Assembly (NCBI RefSeq): GCF_004135735.1
Contig: NZ_CP012670.1
Location: forward strand, 8,627,501-8,691,500
Length of the DNA stretch: 64,000 nt
Origin: Sorangium cellulosum
Lineage (GTDB): Bacteria > Myxococcota_A > Polyangia > Polyangiales > Polyangiaceae
Reading direction: 5' to 3'
Made by a program: the position numbers and the translations under genes. The notes below the pieces were generated by a model. It did not search any database. It had not been told where the DNA came from and saw nothing but the letters and a program-made list of their open reading frames with translations. How positions within the stretch are numbered: the stretch's first letter is position 1; every line of letters begins with the position of its first letter. This document shows positions 35,075-43,298 of this stretch, piece by piece.

Positions 35075-36145
35075 TTAGAGGCTGGTCGGGGTGTACTCGA
35101 ACGTCGGCGCGGCGAACATCGTCGTCCCCTCGATCGGGGTCGAGACCAGGTTGCCGGCCAGGAGCTTCAGCTCGAACATCAGCCCGAGCGAGCCGCGGAG
35201 CTTGTCGGGGCTCCCGTTGAAGGTGGTGTGCAGCGCCCGGAGCAGGTTCGTGTATCCATAGTTGAACTGCTCGGCGAGGTAGCGCGCCCTGCTCCCCGGC
35301 GCGTAGTCGACCGTCTTGGCGTTGGGGTAGAGATCCCAGATCCCCGCCGGATCGAGCGGCACCGGCGGGCCCGAATACGAGTAGCCGGACGGCTCCGACG
35401 GGTCGGCCACGAGCCTGCGCGCATAGACGATCTGCGCGAACCGGTAATAGTGCGCGAGGCCCCTGCCCGGCTCCTTCGGCGACGTGCTCGTGCCCTCCCC
35501 CTCCTGGATGATCACCGTCAGCCCCTTGTCGGCGTCGCTCACGGTCCGGATGGGGAAGAGCAGCTCCGGCGGGAACCAGGTGTTGTCCACGACCTGTCGG
35601 CCCGGATCGCCCGTGAAGATGCCCTGCCCGAGCTCGTGGATCTTGTCGATGATCGCCTTGTAGAAATCGCCGATGGTGGCGTACCCCGGCGAGGGCGTCG
35701 CGGGCGTGGGCGTGGCCGCGTGGAGCCGCGGCGCCTTGACCGGGATGTGGAGCTTCACCTCCGGCTCCTCGATGACCATGAAGGTGTTGTAGACGAGGCC
35801 TCGCGTCAGCTTCTCGAGCCCCACGGTCAGCCCCTCGTGGACGCCCATCGGGAGCGGCCCCGGGAACACCGGGATGAAGCCCGGATGCTCGATGTCCGGG
35901 GCCCCGCCGATGGCATTCAGCACGTTGGCGGCGATGGTCATGTGGAGCATCTCCTGGACCACCACCGACTGGAGGATCTGGGCCGCCTCGGCGTTCTGGC
36001 CCTGCTTGATCGAGTAGAGCGCCGTGAGGTACGCCGGAATCGTCGCGTGCTCGAGCTCGACGGCCCTCTGGAGGGCCTCCCGCAGATCCGCGACGTCGGC
36101 CGTGGCGCGGATCTTCTCGACGATCTCATTTCTGATCTTCAGCAT
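35075..36145 (-). CDS. ferritin-like protein, VioB C-terminal-domain-like
   Basis: A 356-residue protein of the ferritin-like type found at the C-terminus of VioB (iminophenyl-pyruvate dimer synthase) and relatives such as RebD/StaD. Key features are AVELEHATIPAYLTALYSI (Glu32, His33), VVQEMLHMTIAANVLNAIGG (Glu65, His68), a central region with PLPMGVHEGLTVGLEKL and FMVIEEPE, and HYYRFAQIVY near residue 240. VioB-type enzymes couple two indole-pyruvate imines in bisindole pigment synthesis. Similar domains occur outside pigment clusters with unknown roles. No vioA, vioC, vioD or vioE homologue is present in this window. It follows the gene at 36182 by 36 bp, so the two form an operon that looks like VioB split in two. 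Confidence 0.82.
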   Translation of the reverse strand: MLKIRNEIVEKIRATADVADLREALQRAVELEHATIPAYLTALYSIKQGQNAEAAQILQSVVVQEMLHMTIAANVLNAIGGAPDIEHPGFIPVFPGPLPMGVHEGLTVGLEKLTRGLVYNTFMVIEEPEVKLHIPVKAPRLHAATPTPATPSPGYATIGDFYKAIIDKIHELGQGIFTGDPGRQVVDNTWFPPELLFPIRTVSDADKGLTVIIQEGEGTSTSPKEPGRGLAHYYRFAQIVYARRLVADPSEPSGYSYSGPPVPLDPAGIWDLYPNAKTVDYAPGSRARYLAEQFNYGYTNLLRALHTTFNGSPDKLRGSLGLMFELKLLAGNLVSTPIEGTTMFAAPTFEYTPTSL

Positions 36146-36181
36146 CTTCTTCCCCTTCGCAGCGTGTCGTCCGTGCCCAGG

Positions 36182-38173
36182 TCACTTCACGCGCGGGCCG
36201 CCGATCGTGCTCATGAGCTTGCCCGCGAACCGCGCCTTGCCGGCGTCCATCGTGGCGGCGTCGGCCCGGGCCTGCGCGGCGTCGCTCGCCTTCACCTGCG
36301 CCTTCACCTGCGCCCTCGCCGACACCCTGGCCGGCGCCGCGGGCCGGGCCGCCGCGGCCGCGTCGAGCAGCGCGTCGCCCTCCCGCTCGACCTTCTCCAG
36401 CCACTTCACGATCATCTTCCGCTTCGGCTCCGACAGGTCCCGCGTCACCGGCATGTAGTTCGGGTCCCCGACGTCGAGGGAGAAGGCGAGCTTGAGGATC
36501 CGGGCGTGGCGCTTCACGTCCCTCGGGTTGGAGAGGTCCACGATCCCCTTGCTCATGAGCGGATAGAGGTTCCCGTACTGGGTGAAGATCGGCTCGATGT
36601 CCTTCCAGGTCGGGTCGACCGGCACCTCGAAGGCGTCGCGCACGTGCAGCACGATGTACTCGAACGGCTGGCGCGCCACGTTGCTCTGGCCGGGGTAACG
36701 GTAGGCGACCAGGTAGATCTGGCCGTCGAGGTACCTCCGCGGGTTGCCTGGCGAGCTCGCGGTGATGCGGAGCTCGGCCTTGCCCTCGTGCGAGGTCTCG
36801 ACGGCGCTCGGCAGCCTCAGCGTGTCCGTCGGCACGCCGATGTCCGGGATCTTCGCCTTGGGAGGGTTGGGGTCCCCCGGCGGCCCACCGCCCTGGTCGG
36901 GGACGCCGCCCGACTGCGCGATCTGGATGACGGCGCCGCCGAGCGGCGCGCCATAGCGGGCGGCATAGACGGTCGCGGACGTCTCGCCGGCCCCGTCGAC
37001 GCGGTGCACCGCCGGCTCGGCGCAGACCAGGAGGCCGTCCTCGCTCTCGCGGATGGCCACGACGCCGTGGCCGAGATCGAAGCCCGTGGCGCCCGGATTG
37101 AACGCGGTCTTGCTCACGAGGGCGAGCGGATGGCTCTTCAGCAGGGCGACCTGATCGGGCGTGAGCGCGGCGGTGAAGACGCCGCCGCTCTCGTACAGCC
37201 AGCAGGCCCTCTGGTGCTCGTCGACCTTGCGATAAGGAATCTCGGCCAGCTCCTCGAAGGTCTTCGGGGTGACCGGGGTGTTCTCCTGCAGCTTCGGGTC
37301 GCGCAGGATGCCCACGCTCAGGGCGCCGATGTCGCTCGGGGTGCCAGCGTCGTCGGTGGTCTGGAGCGCGTTCGAGAGATCGAGGAAGAGCGTCCCGGAT
37401 TTCTCGTCCACGAGACCCGAGAAATAGGTGATTCCATTCCACGAGGTGAAGCTGCTGCCCGCAGGGGTGAAGCGGCGCCCGAGCACGAACGACGAGGGCT
37501 CGCCCGGCAGATACGGCCCGATCACGCCCACGACCGTGCCGAGCGTGAAGCGCGGCTGGCTCGCGTCGTCGTTGAAGCCGAAGGTCACCATCCGGATGGA
37601 GAGCCGGTCGCCGGCCGTGGCGGCGCGGAGCTCGCGGAGGAAGCGGCTCGACTCCGCGCCATCGGTCCAGGTCACCCCCTCCAGCACCGACTGGAAGGTG
37701 GACGAGGCGGCGCGGTCGCCCCCTGCGTTCACGTTGCGGTTGAACCACAGGTCCCGAAACGCGTGGGGCTCGTAGCGGCCCCCGAAGGAGGCCACGCCCC
37801 GGTCGTCGGTGAGCCGCACGTCGAAGCCCCACAGCGCGGAGGCGAGCTGCCACTGGGGATCGATGTCGACGATCTTGCCGCTCGTCCGATCGTTCGAGCC
37901 GCCGACCAGCATGCCGATCACCGGGTCCTTGGCCGGGTCGTCGGTGAAGGAGCCGTCCTCGTACCAGACGCCCGTGACGCGGCAATCGAGCAGGCGGAAC
38001 GCGCCCGATCCCATCGGGTTCCACCAGCCGTTCATGGAGCTGCCGTCCCGGAGCTCCTGAAAGGACGATTCGAACGTCGCGTTGTCGAAATGGCGGACGT
38101 CATTGTTGACCGTCGACACGTCCGCCTGAAACGTACCGGAGAACGCCAATCTGATCCGGTTCAAGTAGCTCAT
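36182..38173 (-). CDS. VioB N-terminal-region-like protein
   Basis: A 663-residue protein starting MSYLNRIRLAFSGTFQADVS. Its opening resembles the N-terminal region of VioB, as I recall it, including the VNND segment and WFNRNVNAGGDRA. The body alternates beta-strand-like segments (TLGTVVGVIGPYLPGEPSSFV, ITYFSGLVDEKSGTLFLDLSNAL) and has no membrane helix. The C-terminal 120 residues are helical and Ala/Lys-rich, ending STIGGPRVK. The start is ATG 38173, with GGAG about 8 bp upstream; the frame extends 20 residues further but without a ribosome site. The ferritin-like gene follows after 36 bp. Together they have about the length of a single VioB (about 1,000 residues). The reaction is not predictable. 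Confidence 0.75.
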   Translation of the reverse strand: MSYLNRIRLAFSGTFQADVSTVNNDVRHFDNATFESSFQELRDGSSMNGWWNPMGSGAFRLLDCRVTGVWYEDGSFTDDPAKDPVIGMLVGGSNDRTSGKIVDIDPQWQLASALWGFDVRLTDDRGVASFGGRYEPHAFRDLWFNRNVNAGGDRAASSTFQSVLEGVTWTDGAESSRFLRELRAATAGDRLSIRMVTFGFNDDASQPRFTLGTVVGVIGPYLPGEPSSFVLGRRFTPAGSSFTSWNGITYFSGLVDEKSGTLFLDLSNALQTTDDAGTPSDIGALSVGILRDPKLQENTPVTPKTFEELAEIPYRKVDEHQRACWLYESGGVFTAALTPDQVALLKSHPLALVSKTAFNPGATGFDLGHGVVAIRESEDGLLVCAEPAVHRVDGAGETSATVYAARYGAPLGGAVIQIAQSGGVPDQGGGPPGDPNPPKAKIPDIGVPTDTLRLPSAVETSHEGKAELRITASSPGNPRRYLDGQIYLVAYRYPGQSNVARQPFEYIVLHVRDAFEVPVDPTWKDIEPIFTQYGNLYPLMSKGIVDLSNPRDVKRHARILKLAFSLDVGDPNYMPVTRDLSEPKRKMIVKWLEKVEREGDALLDAAAAARPAAPARVSARAQVKAQVKASDAAQARADAATMDAGKARFAGKLMSTIGGPRVK

Positions 38174-38554
38174 GAAATCTCCTCGTCGAGGATGGGCATT
38201 CGCCGCAGCCGCCCCGCCGGATCGACGCGCCATACAAGCATCATGCCGGGCGCGAACGCTGCGCGATGCAATGTCAGGAGAGGGCTCGGAACCCGGCCGA
38301 GGATAACAGGGCGCGGCGTCGAGGTGTCAACGATCGCCCGCCCCGCGCGACGCGGGTGGCGCGCGACGCCAGCGCTGCTGGAGCGAGATCCTCGATGGGC
38401 GAACACGCGTTGCGGCCAAGCGGGCTCAGAATTCTCGAGGAGGCTGGTCCTGGGCCCCCGGGCCGATGCGCGCGAGACTGGCCCCCCTGCGCCCCCGCCA
38501 CGAGCCGCTCCGCGCTCGTTTCGTGAGCCTGGCCGAGGCGCGATCGCCCTCGTC
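38174..38554. other. intergenic region, 381 bp
   Basis: This spacer lies between the start of the VioB-like operon and the stop of the metallopeptidase gene, both on the minus strand. It contains the candidate promoter at 38301-38330. The rest (38340-38554) shows no feature I can support. Confidence 0.45.
38301..38330 (-). promoter_or_regulatory. candidate sigma70 promoter for the VioB-like operon
   Basis: On the minus strand a perfect TTGACA (38330-38325) is followed after 18 bp by TTATCC (38306-38301). The -10 box is about 130 bp upstream of the ATG at 38173. The -35 match is full, the -10 match partial. Confidence 0.4.
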
Positions 38555-39394
38555 TCAGGGAGCGCCCGCCGCGAACGTGTCGCAATCCTCGATGCGCCCG
38601 CCCTTCATGCCGCGCTTGAACCAGGCGACCCGCTGCGCCGACGAGCCGTGCGTCCACGTCTCCGGGTTGACCTTGCCGGTCGCGCTCTTCTGGAGCCGAT
38701 CGTCCCCGATCGCGGACGCGGCCATCAGCGCCTCCTCCACGTCGCCCGACTCGAGCAGATCGCGCTTCGCGGTGGAGTGGGCCCACACGCCCGCGAAGCA
38801 GTCCGCCTGGAGCTCCATCCGCACGGAGAGCGCGTTCTCCTCGCCGGGGCGCGCCCGCTGCTGCTGGCGCACGCGCCGCTCGATGCCGAGCACGGTCTGC
38901 ACGTGATGGCCGATCTCGTGGGCGAGCACGTACGCCTGGGCAAAATCGCCGGGCGCGCCGAACCGGGCCTTGAGCTCGCGGTAGAAGCCGAGATCGATAT
39001 AGGCCTTCTGATCGGCGGGGCAATAGAACGGGCCCATCGCCGCCTCGCCGAAGCCGCAGCCCGATCTCACGGAGTCGGTGAACACCACGAGCTTCGCCTC
39101 CGGATAGGTCTGCCCCTTCCGGCGGAGCTCCTGCGCCCACACGACCTGGGCGTCGTCGAGGACGAAGTGCACGAAGTCGACGAGCCGGTCCTCCTCGGGC
39201 GAGCTCGCTCGCTCGGCCTGCGCGCCGGGGAGCCCGACCCCCTCGCCGCCCAGCTGGCTGAGGAAGTCCCGCCCGAAGACGAGCGAGAGCGCGAGCAGGA
39301 TCAGCGTCCCGCCGAGGCCGAGCTTCGCCCCGCCGGACACGCCGCGACGATCTTCGAGGTTCGCACTGCGTTTGCCGCCCGGGGTCCATCGCAT
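38555..39394 (-). CDS. YpfJ-type neutral zinc metallopeptidase
   Basis: A 279-residue membrane-anchored zinc peptidase of the YpfJ family. It has one membrane helix (27-43, KLGLGGTLILLALSLVFG), then an external domain with HEIGHH (159-164), the zinc-binding HExxH motif, and MELQADC (Glu195 region), a likely third ligand. Two Cys around SGCGFGEAAMGPFYC may form a disulphide. The length is normal for the family. Its substrates are unknown. ATG 39394 is used because the upstream frame extension is Arg-rich without coding character. It is divergent from the peroxiredoxin gene. Confidence 0.93.
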   Translation of the reverse strand: MRWTPGGKRSANLEDRRGVSGGAKLGLGGTLILLALSLVFGRDFLSQLGGEGVGLPGAQAERASSPEEDRLVDFVHFVLDDAQVVWAQELRRKGQTYPEAKLVVFTDSVRSGCGFGEAAMGPFYCPADQKAYIDLGFYRELKARFGAPGDFAQAYVLAHEIGHHVQTVLGIERRVRQQQRARPGEENALSVRMELQADCFAGVWAHSTAKRDLLESGDVEEALMAASAIGDDRLQKSATGKVNPETWTHGSSAQRVAWFKRGMKGGRIEDCDTFAAGAP

Positions 39395-39573
39395 GGCCCG
39401 CGCAGCGTAGCGTGGGCGCCTCCTCGGGCGCCACCTTGGCCTCCCGTCAGGACACCATGCATCGCGCGCGCCCCTCGGTGAGGCGCGCGGGAGCCCCTCG
39501 AGGTCGGCGGCGGCGCGAGCCCTCGACCGTCGCTCGCTTGCGGCCTCCGGGAGCCGGTGGGATCCTGCGCGCC

Positions 39574-40143
39574 ATGACGAGCACAACGCACCTCGCCCTC
39601 GCGCTCGCGGCCCTCGCCCTCGCCGCCGGCTGCGACAAGCCCGCGGGCGCCCCCGGAGGGCCCGCCGAGGAGCCCGCCGCAGCGCTCAAGCCGGGAGACG
39701 GCGGGCCGCTCAAGCCGGGCGACGCGGCGCCGGACGTCACCCTCAAGCTCCACGACGGCAAGGAGGTGAAGCTCTCGAGCCTGCGGGGCAAGCAGGTGCT
39801 CGTTTACTTCTATCCGAAGGACGACACACCCGGCTGTACGATCCAGGCCAAGGGCCTGCGCGACGGCTGGGCCGACCTCCAGGGCGCAGGGGTCGAGGTC
39901 TACGGCGTCTCGACCCAGGACGCGCAGAGCCACACGGATTTCATCGCCAAGTACGAGCTCCCGTTCCCGCTCGTGGTCGACGACGACGGCGCGGTCGCCC
40001 GGGCGTTCCACGTGCCGCTGCGCGGCGATTTCGCCTCCCGCCAGTCGTTCCTCGTCGGCAAGGACGGCACGATCAAGCAGGTCTGGCTGGAGGTGGATCC
40101 GAAGGAGCACGCGGCCGCGATCCTCGATGCGGCGAAGAGCTGA
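39574..40143 (+). CDS. BCP-type peroxiredoxin lipoprotein
   Basis: A 189-residue thiol peroxidase of the AhpC/TSA (BCP/PrxQ) type, predicted to be a lipoprotein (lipobox LALAAGC, Cys20), so it acts outside the cytoplasm. The peroxidatic site is DDTPGCTIQ (Cys88). The resolving Cys found five residues later in E. coli BCP is Lys93 here (TIQAKGLRD), and no other Cys is in the mature domain, so it would work as a 1-Cys enzyme or with an external thiol. The domain is otherwise complete (VLVYFYPKDDTPG, VYGVSTQDAQSHTDF, RQSFLVGKDGTI). A Pro/Gly linker follows the lipobox. Its 3' end overlaps the convergent HPP gene by 71 bp. Confidence 0.9.
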   Translation: MTSTTHLALALAALALAAGCDKPAGAPGGPAEEPAAALKPGDGGPLKPGDAAPDVTLKLHDGKEVKLSSLRGKQVLVYFYPKDDTPGCTIQAKGLRDGWADLQGAGVEVYGVSTQDAQSHTDFIAKYELPFPLVVDDDGAVARAFHVPLRGDFASRQSFLVGKDGTIKQVWLEVDPKEHAAAILDAAKS

Positions 40144-40852
40144 TCGCCCCCGCGCGCGGCTGCGGCTGCGGCTCGGGGGGCGCCCGCCGCGGCGCCCAGA
40201 GCGGGTAATCGATGCCCGCGAGGCGATTGATGACGATCGCCTGGATCGTGAGCAGGACGACCCCGCCGAGGAGCACCAGGAGCGCCGGCGGCCGCGCCAG
40301 GATGCCCAGCGAGACGATGAGCGTCGTGGCGCCCGCCGGCGGGTGGGGGGCGCGGGCGAGCACCATCAGCCCGGCCGTGAGGCCGAGCGAGAGCGCCGCG
40401 GCGACGGCGCGCGGGAGCGTCACGCCGACGGCGGTCGCCGGGCCAGCGTGCGTCAGCCCCGTGACGAGCAGGCTGAGGTAACCGGCCGCGACGCCGATGC
40501 AGTGCCCGAAGATCGTGTTGCGCGGCGCGGCCGAGGCCGCCGTGGGCGTGTAGAAGAACAGGAACGCGGTCGGCCCGAGCGACGGAAAGACGAAGGGCGA
40601 CCTGGTCACGGCGGCGAGGACCGCCATCAGGCCGATGCTCACGAACCCGTTCACGCAGCTGAAGACGGCGAGCACCGGCACCTGGGAATAGCGCTGCAGC
40701 AGCCAGGGGAGCCGGAGGCGCGCGAAGAGGCCGCGCACCACGTCCGTCATCTCGCCGCCGAGCGGGTGCCGCGGCGAGATCGGGCCGTAACCGCGCCTGG
40801 CGCCCCACGGCTCCTCCGGCGCTCGATTCGCTCCCATGCGTCTCTCCGTCAT
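40073..40852 (-). CDS. HPP family membrane protein
   Basis: A 259-residue membrane protein of the HPP family, named for a conserved His-Pro-Pro motif seen here in RAPHPPAGATT. It has four or five membrane helices (for example VLAVFSCVNGFVSIGLMAVLA and PALLVLLGGVVLLTIQAIVI), preceded by FPSLGPTAFLFFYTP. Some family members have been linked to nitrite transport in cyanobacteria and chloroplasts; no substrate is claimed here. The C-terminal 45 residues are Pro/Arg-rich and overlap the peroxiredoxin gene's 3' end by 71 bp. ATG 40852 is chosen; ATG 40837 is equally possible. It follows the TrkA-type gene on the same strand by about 50 bp. Confidence 0.82.
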   Translation of the reverse strand: MTERRMGANRAPEEPWGARRGYGPISPRHPLGGEMTDVVRGLFARLRLPWLLQRYSQVPVLAVFSCVNGFVSIGLMAVLAAVTRSPFVFPSLGPTAFLFFYTPTAASAAPRNTIFGHCIGVAAGYLSLLVTGLTHAGPATAVGVTLPRAVAAALSLGLTAGLMVLARAPHPPAGATTLIVSLGILARPPALLVLLGGVVLLTIQAIVINRLAGIDYPLWAPRRAPPEPQPQPRAGAISSSPHRGSRPRAPSDPPPARPA

Positions 40853-40902
40853 GCCTCTGCTCCTCGTCAGCGGGCCGCGCCGCGGGCTCGCCGGCCACAG
40901 GC

Positions 40903-41610
40903 TCAGCGCGGCCGCGCGCGCGCCTCGCCGGCCCCCGGATCGCGCCGGAGGAAGAACGCCACCACCTCGGCGAGCTCGTCGCGCGCGGCCACGAGGAGCA
41001 CCGTCGCGCCGCCCTCGACGATCGAGGAGCCGCGCGGCCCCTCGACGCCGCCGTCCGGGCGGTAGAGCGCGGCGAAGACGCACGAGGCGGGGAAGCCGGC
41101 GCTGCTCGCGATGACGCTCACGGTGCGGCCCGCGACCGCCGAGTCGGCGGGGACGTCGAGCTCGAACGCGACCGCCTCGCCGGTGCCGAGCACCATCGCG
41201 TGACGCACGGCCGGGTGCTCGATGGCCGTCGCCATCGCGCCGATGAAGACGTCGATCTCGGACAGGATCCGGTGGACGCCCGCGCGGACATAGACGCTCC
41301 GGTAGTCCGGGTCGCGCATGCGCACCATCACGCGCTTGGCGCCCGCGGACTGGGCCAGGAGCGCGACCGCGAGGTTGTCGGCGTCGCGGCGGAGCATGGC
41401 GACCACCACGTCGGCGCGCCCGACCTCCGCCTCCTTGAGCAGCCCGGCGTCGGTCGCGTCCCCCACGAGCGACACCAGGCCGCTCCGCTCGAAGGCGCTG
41501 TTGGCGATCGACTCGTCGCGATCGACGATCGTCACGTCGTGACCCGTGGCCGCGAGGTGGACCGCGACGCTCAGCCCTGCGCGCCCGGCGCCCGCGATGA
41601 GAACGCGCAT
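40903..41610 (-). CDS. TrkA/RCK-type NAD-binding regulator
   Basis: A 235-residue cytoplasmic regulator of the RCK/TrkA type. The N-terminal Rossmann fold has GAGRAG (7-12) and an acidic end to the second strand (VDRDES), predicting NAD(H) binding. The C-terminal part (about 150-225, VAFELDVPADSAVAG, VLLVAARDELAEVVAFF) resembles TrkA_C. These modules gate potassium channels and transporters or antiporters. The gene starts 1 bp after the stop of the CPA1 antiporter (TGA, one base, ATG), so the two are almost certainly made together. It most likely gates that antiporter, by inference from this coupling. Confidence 0.92.
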   Translation of the reverse strand: MRVLIAGAGRAGLSVAVHLAATGHDVTIVDRDESIANSAFERSGLVSLVGDATDAGLLKEAEVGRADVVVAMLRRDADNLAVALLAQSAGAKRVMVRMRDPDYRSVYVRAGVHRILSEIDVFIGAMATAIEHPAVRHAMVLGTGEAVAFELDVPADSAVAGRTVSVIASSAGFPASCVFAALYRPDGGVEGPRGSSIVEGGATVLLVAARDELAEVVAFFLRRDPGAGEARARPR

Positions 41611-41611
41611 G

Positions 41612-43138
41612 TCAGCCGCCTCCCTCGTGCGTGTGGAGCTTCACCATCTCGTGATCGAGCTCGTTCGCGTGGGCGTCCGCCGTCTCGGCGGCGATGAGCC
41701 CCCGCCTCGCCGCGTCGAGCACCGCCGCCTTCTGCGCCGAGAGCAGCGCGATGTCCGTGAGGTGGTCCTTGGCCTGCTCGCCCTGGGGCGACTGGAGCGC
41801 CGCCTCCGCCCCGATCACCTGGCGCTGGAACGCCGCCCGGCGCTCCGCGTGCTCCTTGCGGGACACGAGGCCCGAGGCGAGCAGCTCGTCGAGCTCCGCC
41901 TGGCCGCGCCGCGCGGCGATCAGGGTCGCCTTCGCGGCGTCGAGCGTGAGATCGGCCGCCGGGGTCGCGACCTGGAGGAGCTTGAGCAGCCGCGCGAACG
42001 GCAGCGCCTGCGCGACCAGGGTGACGAAGGTCACGCCGAAGACGATCGTGATCAGGCGGTCCCGGTACGCCATGTCGCGCGGGAGGCTGAGGACCGCCGC
42101 CATCGAGAGCGCGCCCTTGATGTTGCCGACCAGCATCACGTGCTGCCAGCGGAGCGGCACGACCTCCCGCGTCACGGCCCGCAGCACGCCGAAGCAGCCG
42201 TAGACGGCCACCGCCCGGCCCGCGTGCAGGGCGATGAGCGCGAGGCCGATGGAAGCCGCCTCGCGCACGAGCATCTCCGCCTGGATCTGCATGCCGACCA
42301 GCAGGAAGAGCAGCACGTTCAGCGCGAAGCCGCTCGTCTCCCAGAAGCCCTGCAGCGCGAGGACGCGCGAGGGCTCGAGGAACCGGCGCGCGACCCGGCC
42401 GATGACCACGCCGACGACCACGACCGCGATGACCGGCGAGGCGTGGAGCCGCTCGGTGACCAGGGCGGTGGCGAACACGATCACGGTGGAGGCGAGGATC
42501 GCGGTCAGGTGATCGGGCGTGCGGCGCAGCAGGGCCGAGCCGACGGCGCCGAACGCCCCGCCGAGGACGGCGCCGCCGATCATCGCCATCGAGAGCTCGC
42601 GGAGGGTGGTGATGGGGTCGAACGTGCCGCTCGCGACGACGCGCGAGGCGAGCACCACGAGCACGAGCGCCGTGCCGTCGTTGAACAGGCTCTCCCCCTC
42701 CATGATCGCGGCCAGCCGGTGCGGGACGCGGACGCTCCGGAAGGCGAGCAGCACGCTCACGGTGTCGGTGATCGCGAGCAGCGCGCCGAGCAGGAGCGCC
42801 GTCGCGAACGGGAGATCGAGCACCAGGGTCGCCACCGCGGCGGTGCCGAGCAGCGAGATGAGCACCCCCGGCACGGCGAGCGCGAGGATCGGCCGGCTCG
42901 CGGCGCGCAGGCTGTCCGCGTCGGCGAACAGGGCGCCCTCGAAGACGAGCACGGGGAGGAAGGCGATGAGGATGACCTCCGGATCCATCGGCGTGTTCGG
43001 GAGCACGTCGAGGACGACGAGGAGGAGGCCCACGAGCACGAGCGCGACGTTGTAGGGGACCCCGACGCGCTTGGCGCCGATCGCGACGGTGGAGCCGACG
43101 GCCAGGACCAGGAGCAGGCTCTCGAGCCGCTCCCTCAC
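41612..43138 (-). CDS. CPA1-family Na+/H+ antiporter
   Basis: A 508-residue monovalent cation/proton antiporter (NhaP/NHE group) with about twelve membrane helices in residues 1-400. The diagnostic stretches are FEGALFADADSL, ITDTVSVLLAF, EGESLFNDGTALVLV (the ND pair of the ion site) and VGNIKGALSMAAVLSLP. The C-terminal 105 residues are cytoplasmic and helical (ARRGQAELDELLASGLV). It exchanges Na+ or K+ for protons across the inner membrane in pH and salt balance. It heads a two-gene unit with the TrkA-type regulator, 1 bp downstream. ATG 43138 is the first start in the conserved frame. Confidence 0.94.
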   Translation of the reverse strand: MRERLESLLLVLAVGSTVAIGAKRVGVPYNVALVLVGLLLVVLDVLPNTPMDPEVILIAFLPVLVFEGALFADADSLRAASRPILALAVPGVLISLLGTAAVATLVLDLPFATALLLGALLAITDTVSVLLAFRSVRVPHRLAAIMEGESLFNDGTALVLVVLASRVVASGTFDPITTLRELSMAMIGGAVLGGAFGAVGSALLRRTPDHLTAILASTVIVFATALVTERLHASPVIAVVVVGVVIGRVARRFLEPSRVLALQGFWETSGFALNVLLFLLVGMQIQAEMLVREAASIGLALIALHAGRAVAVYGCFGVLRAVTREVVPLRWQHVMLVGNIKGALSMAAVLSLPRDMAYRDRLITIVFGVTFVTLVAQALPFARLLKLLQVATPAADLTLDAAKATLIAARRGQAELDELLASGLVSRKEHAERRAAFQRQVIGAEAALQSPQGEQAKDHLTDIALLSAQKAAVLDAARRGLIAAETADAHANELDHEMVKLHTHEGGG

Positions 43139-43298
43139 GCGTCGCCCCGCGCTGGTGGCGGCAGCTTGAGGACGAGGGCAATCGGGACCGGCGGGGGATA
43201 CGTGGCGCGTTGCGAGGAGTCCTTGAGAGCGCTCATCGTGGATCCTGCGCTACAGGATCGCTCCGGCGTTCGCAAGGTAGGTGCAATGGCGCCCGCGA

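Noticed and set aside
35075..38173. A violacein or indolocarbazole gene cluster.
   Set aside because: Only VioB-like parts are present; no oxidase, monooxygenase or VioE homologue is in the window.
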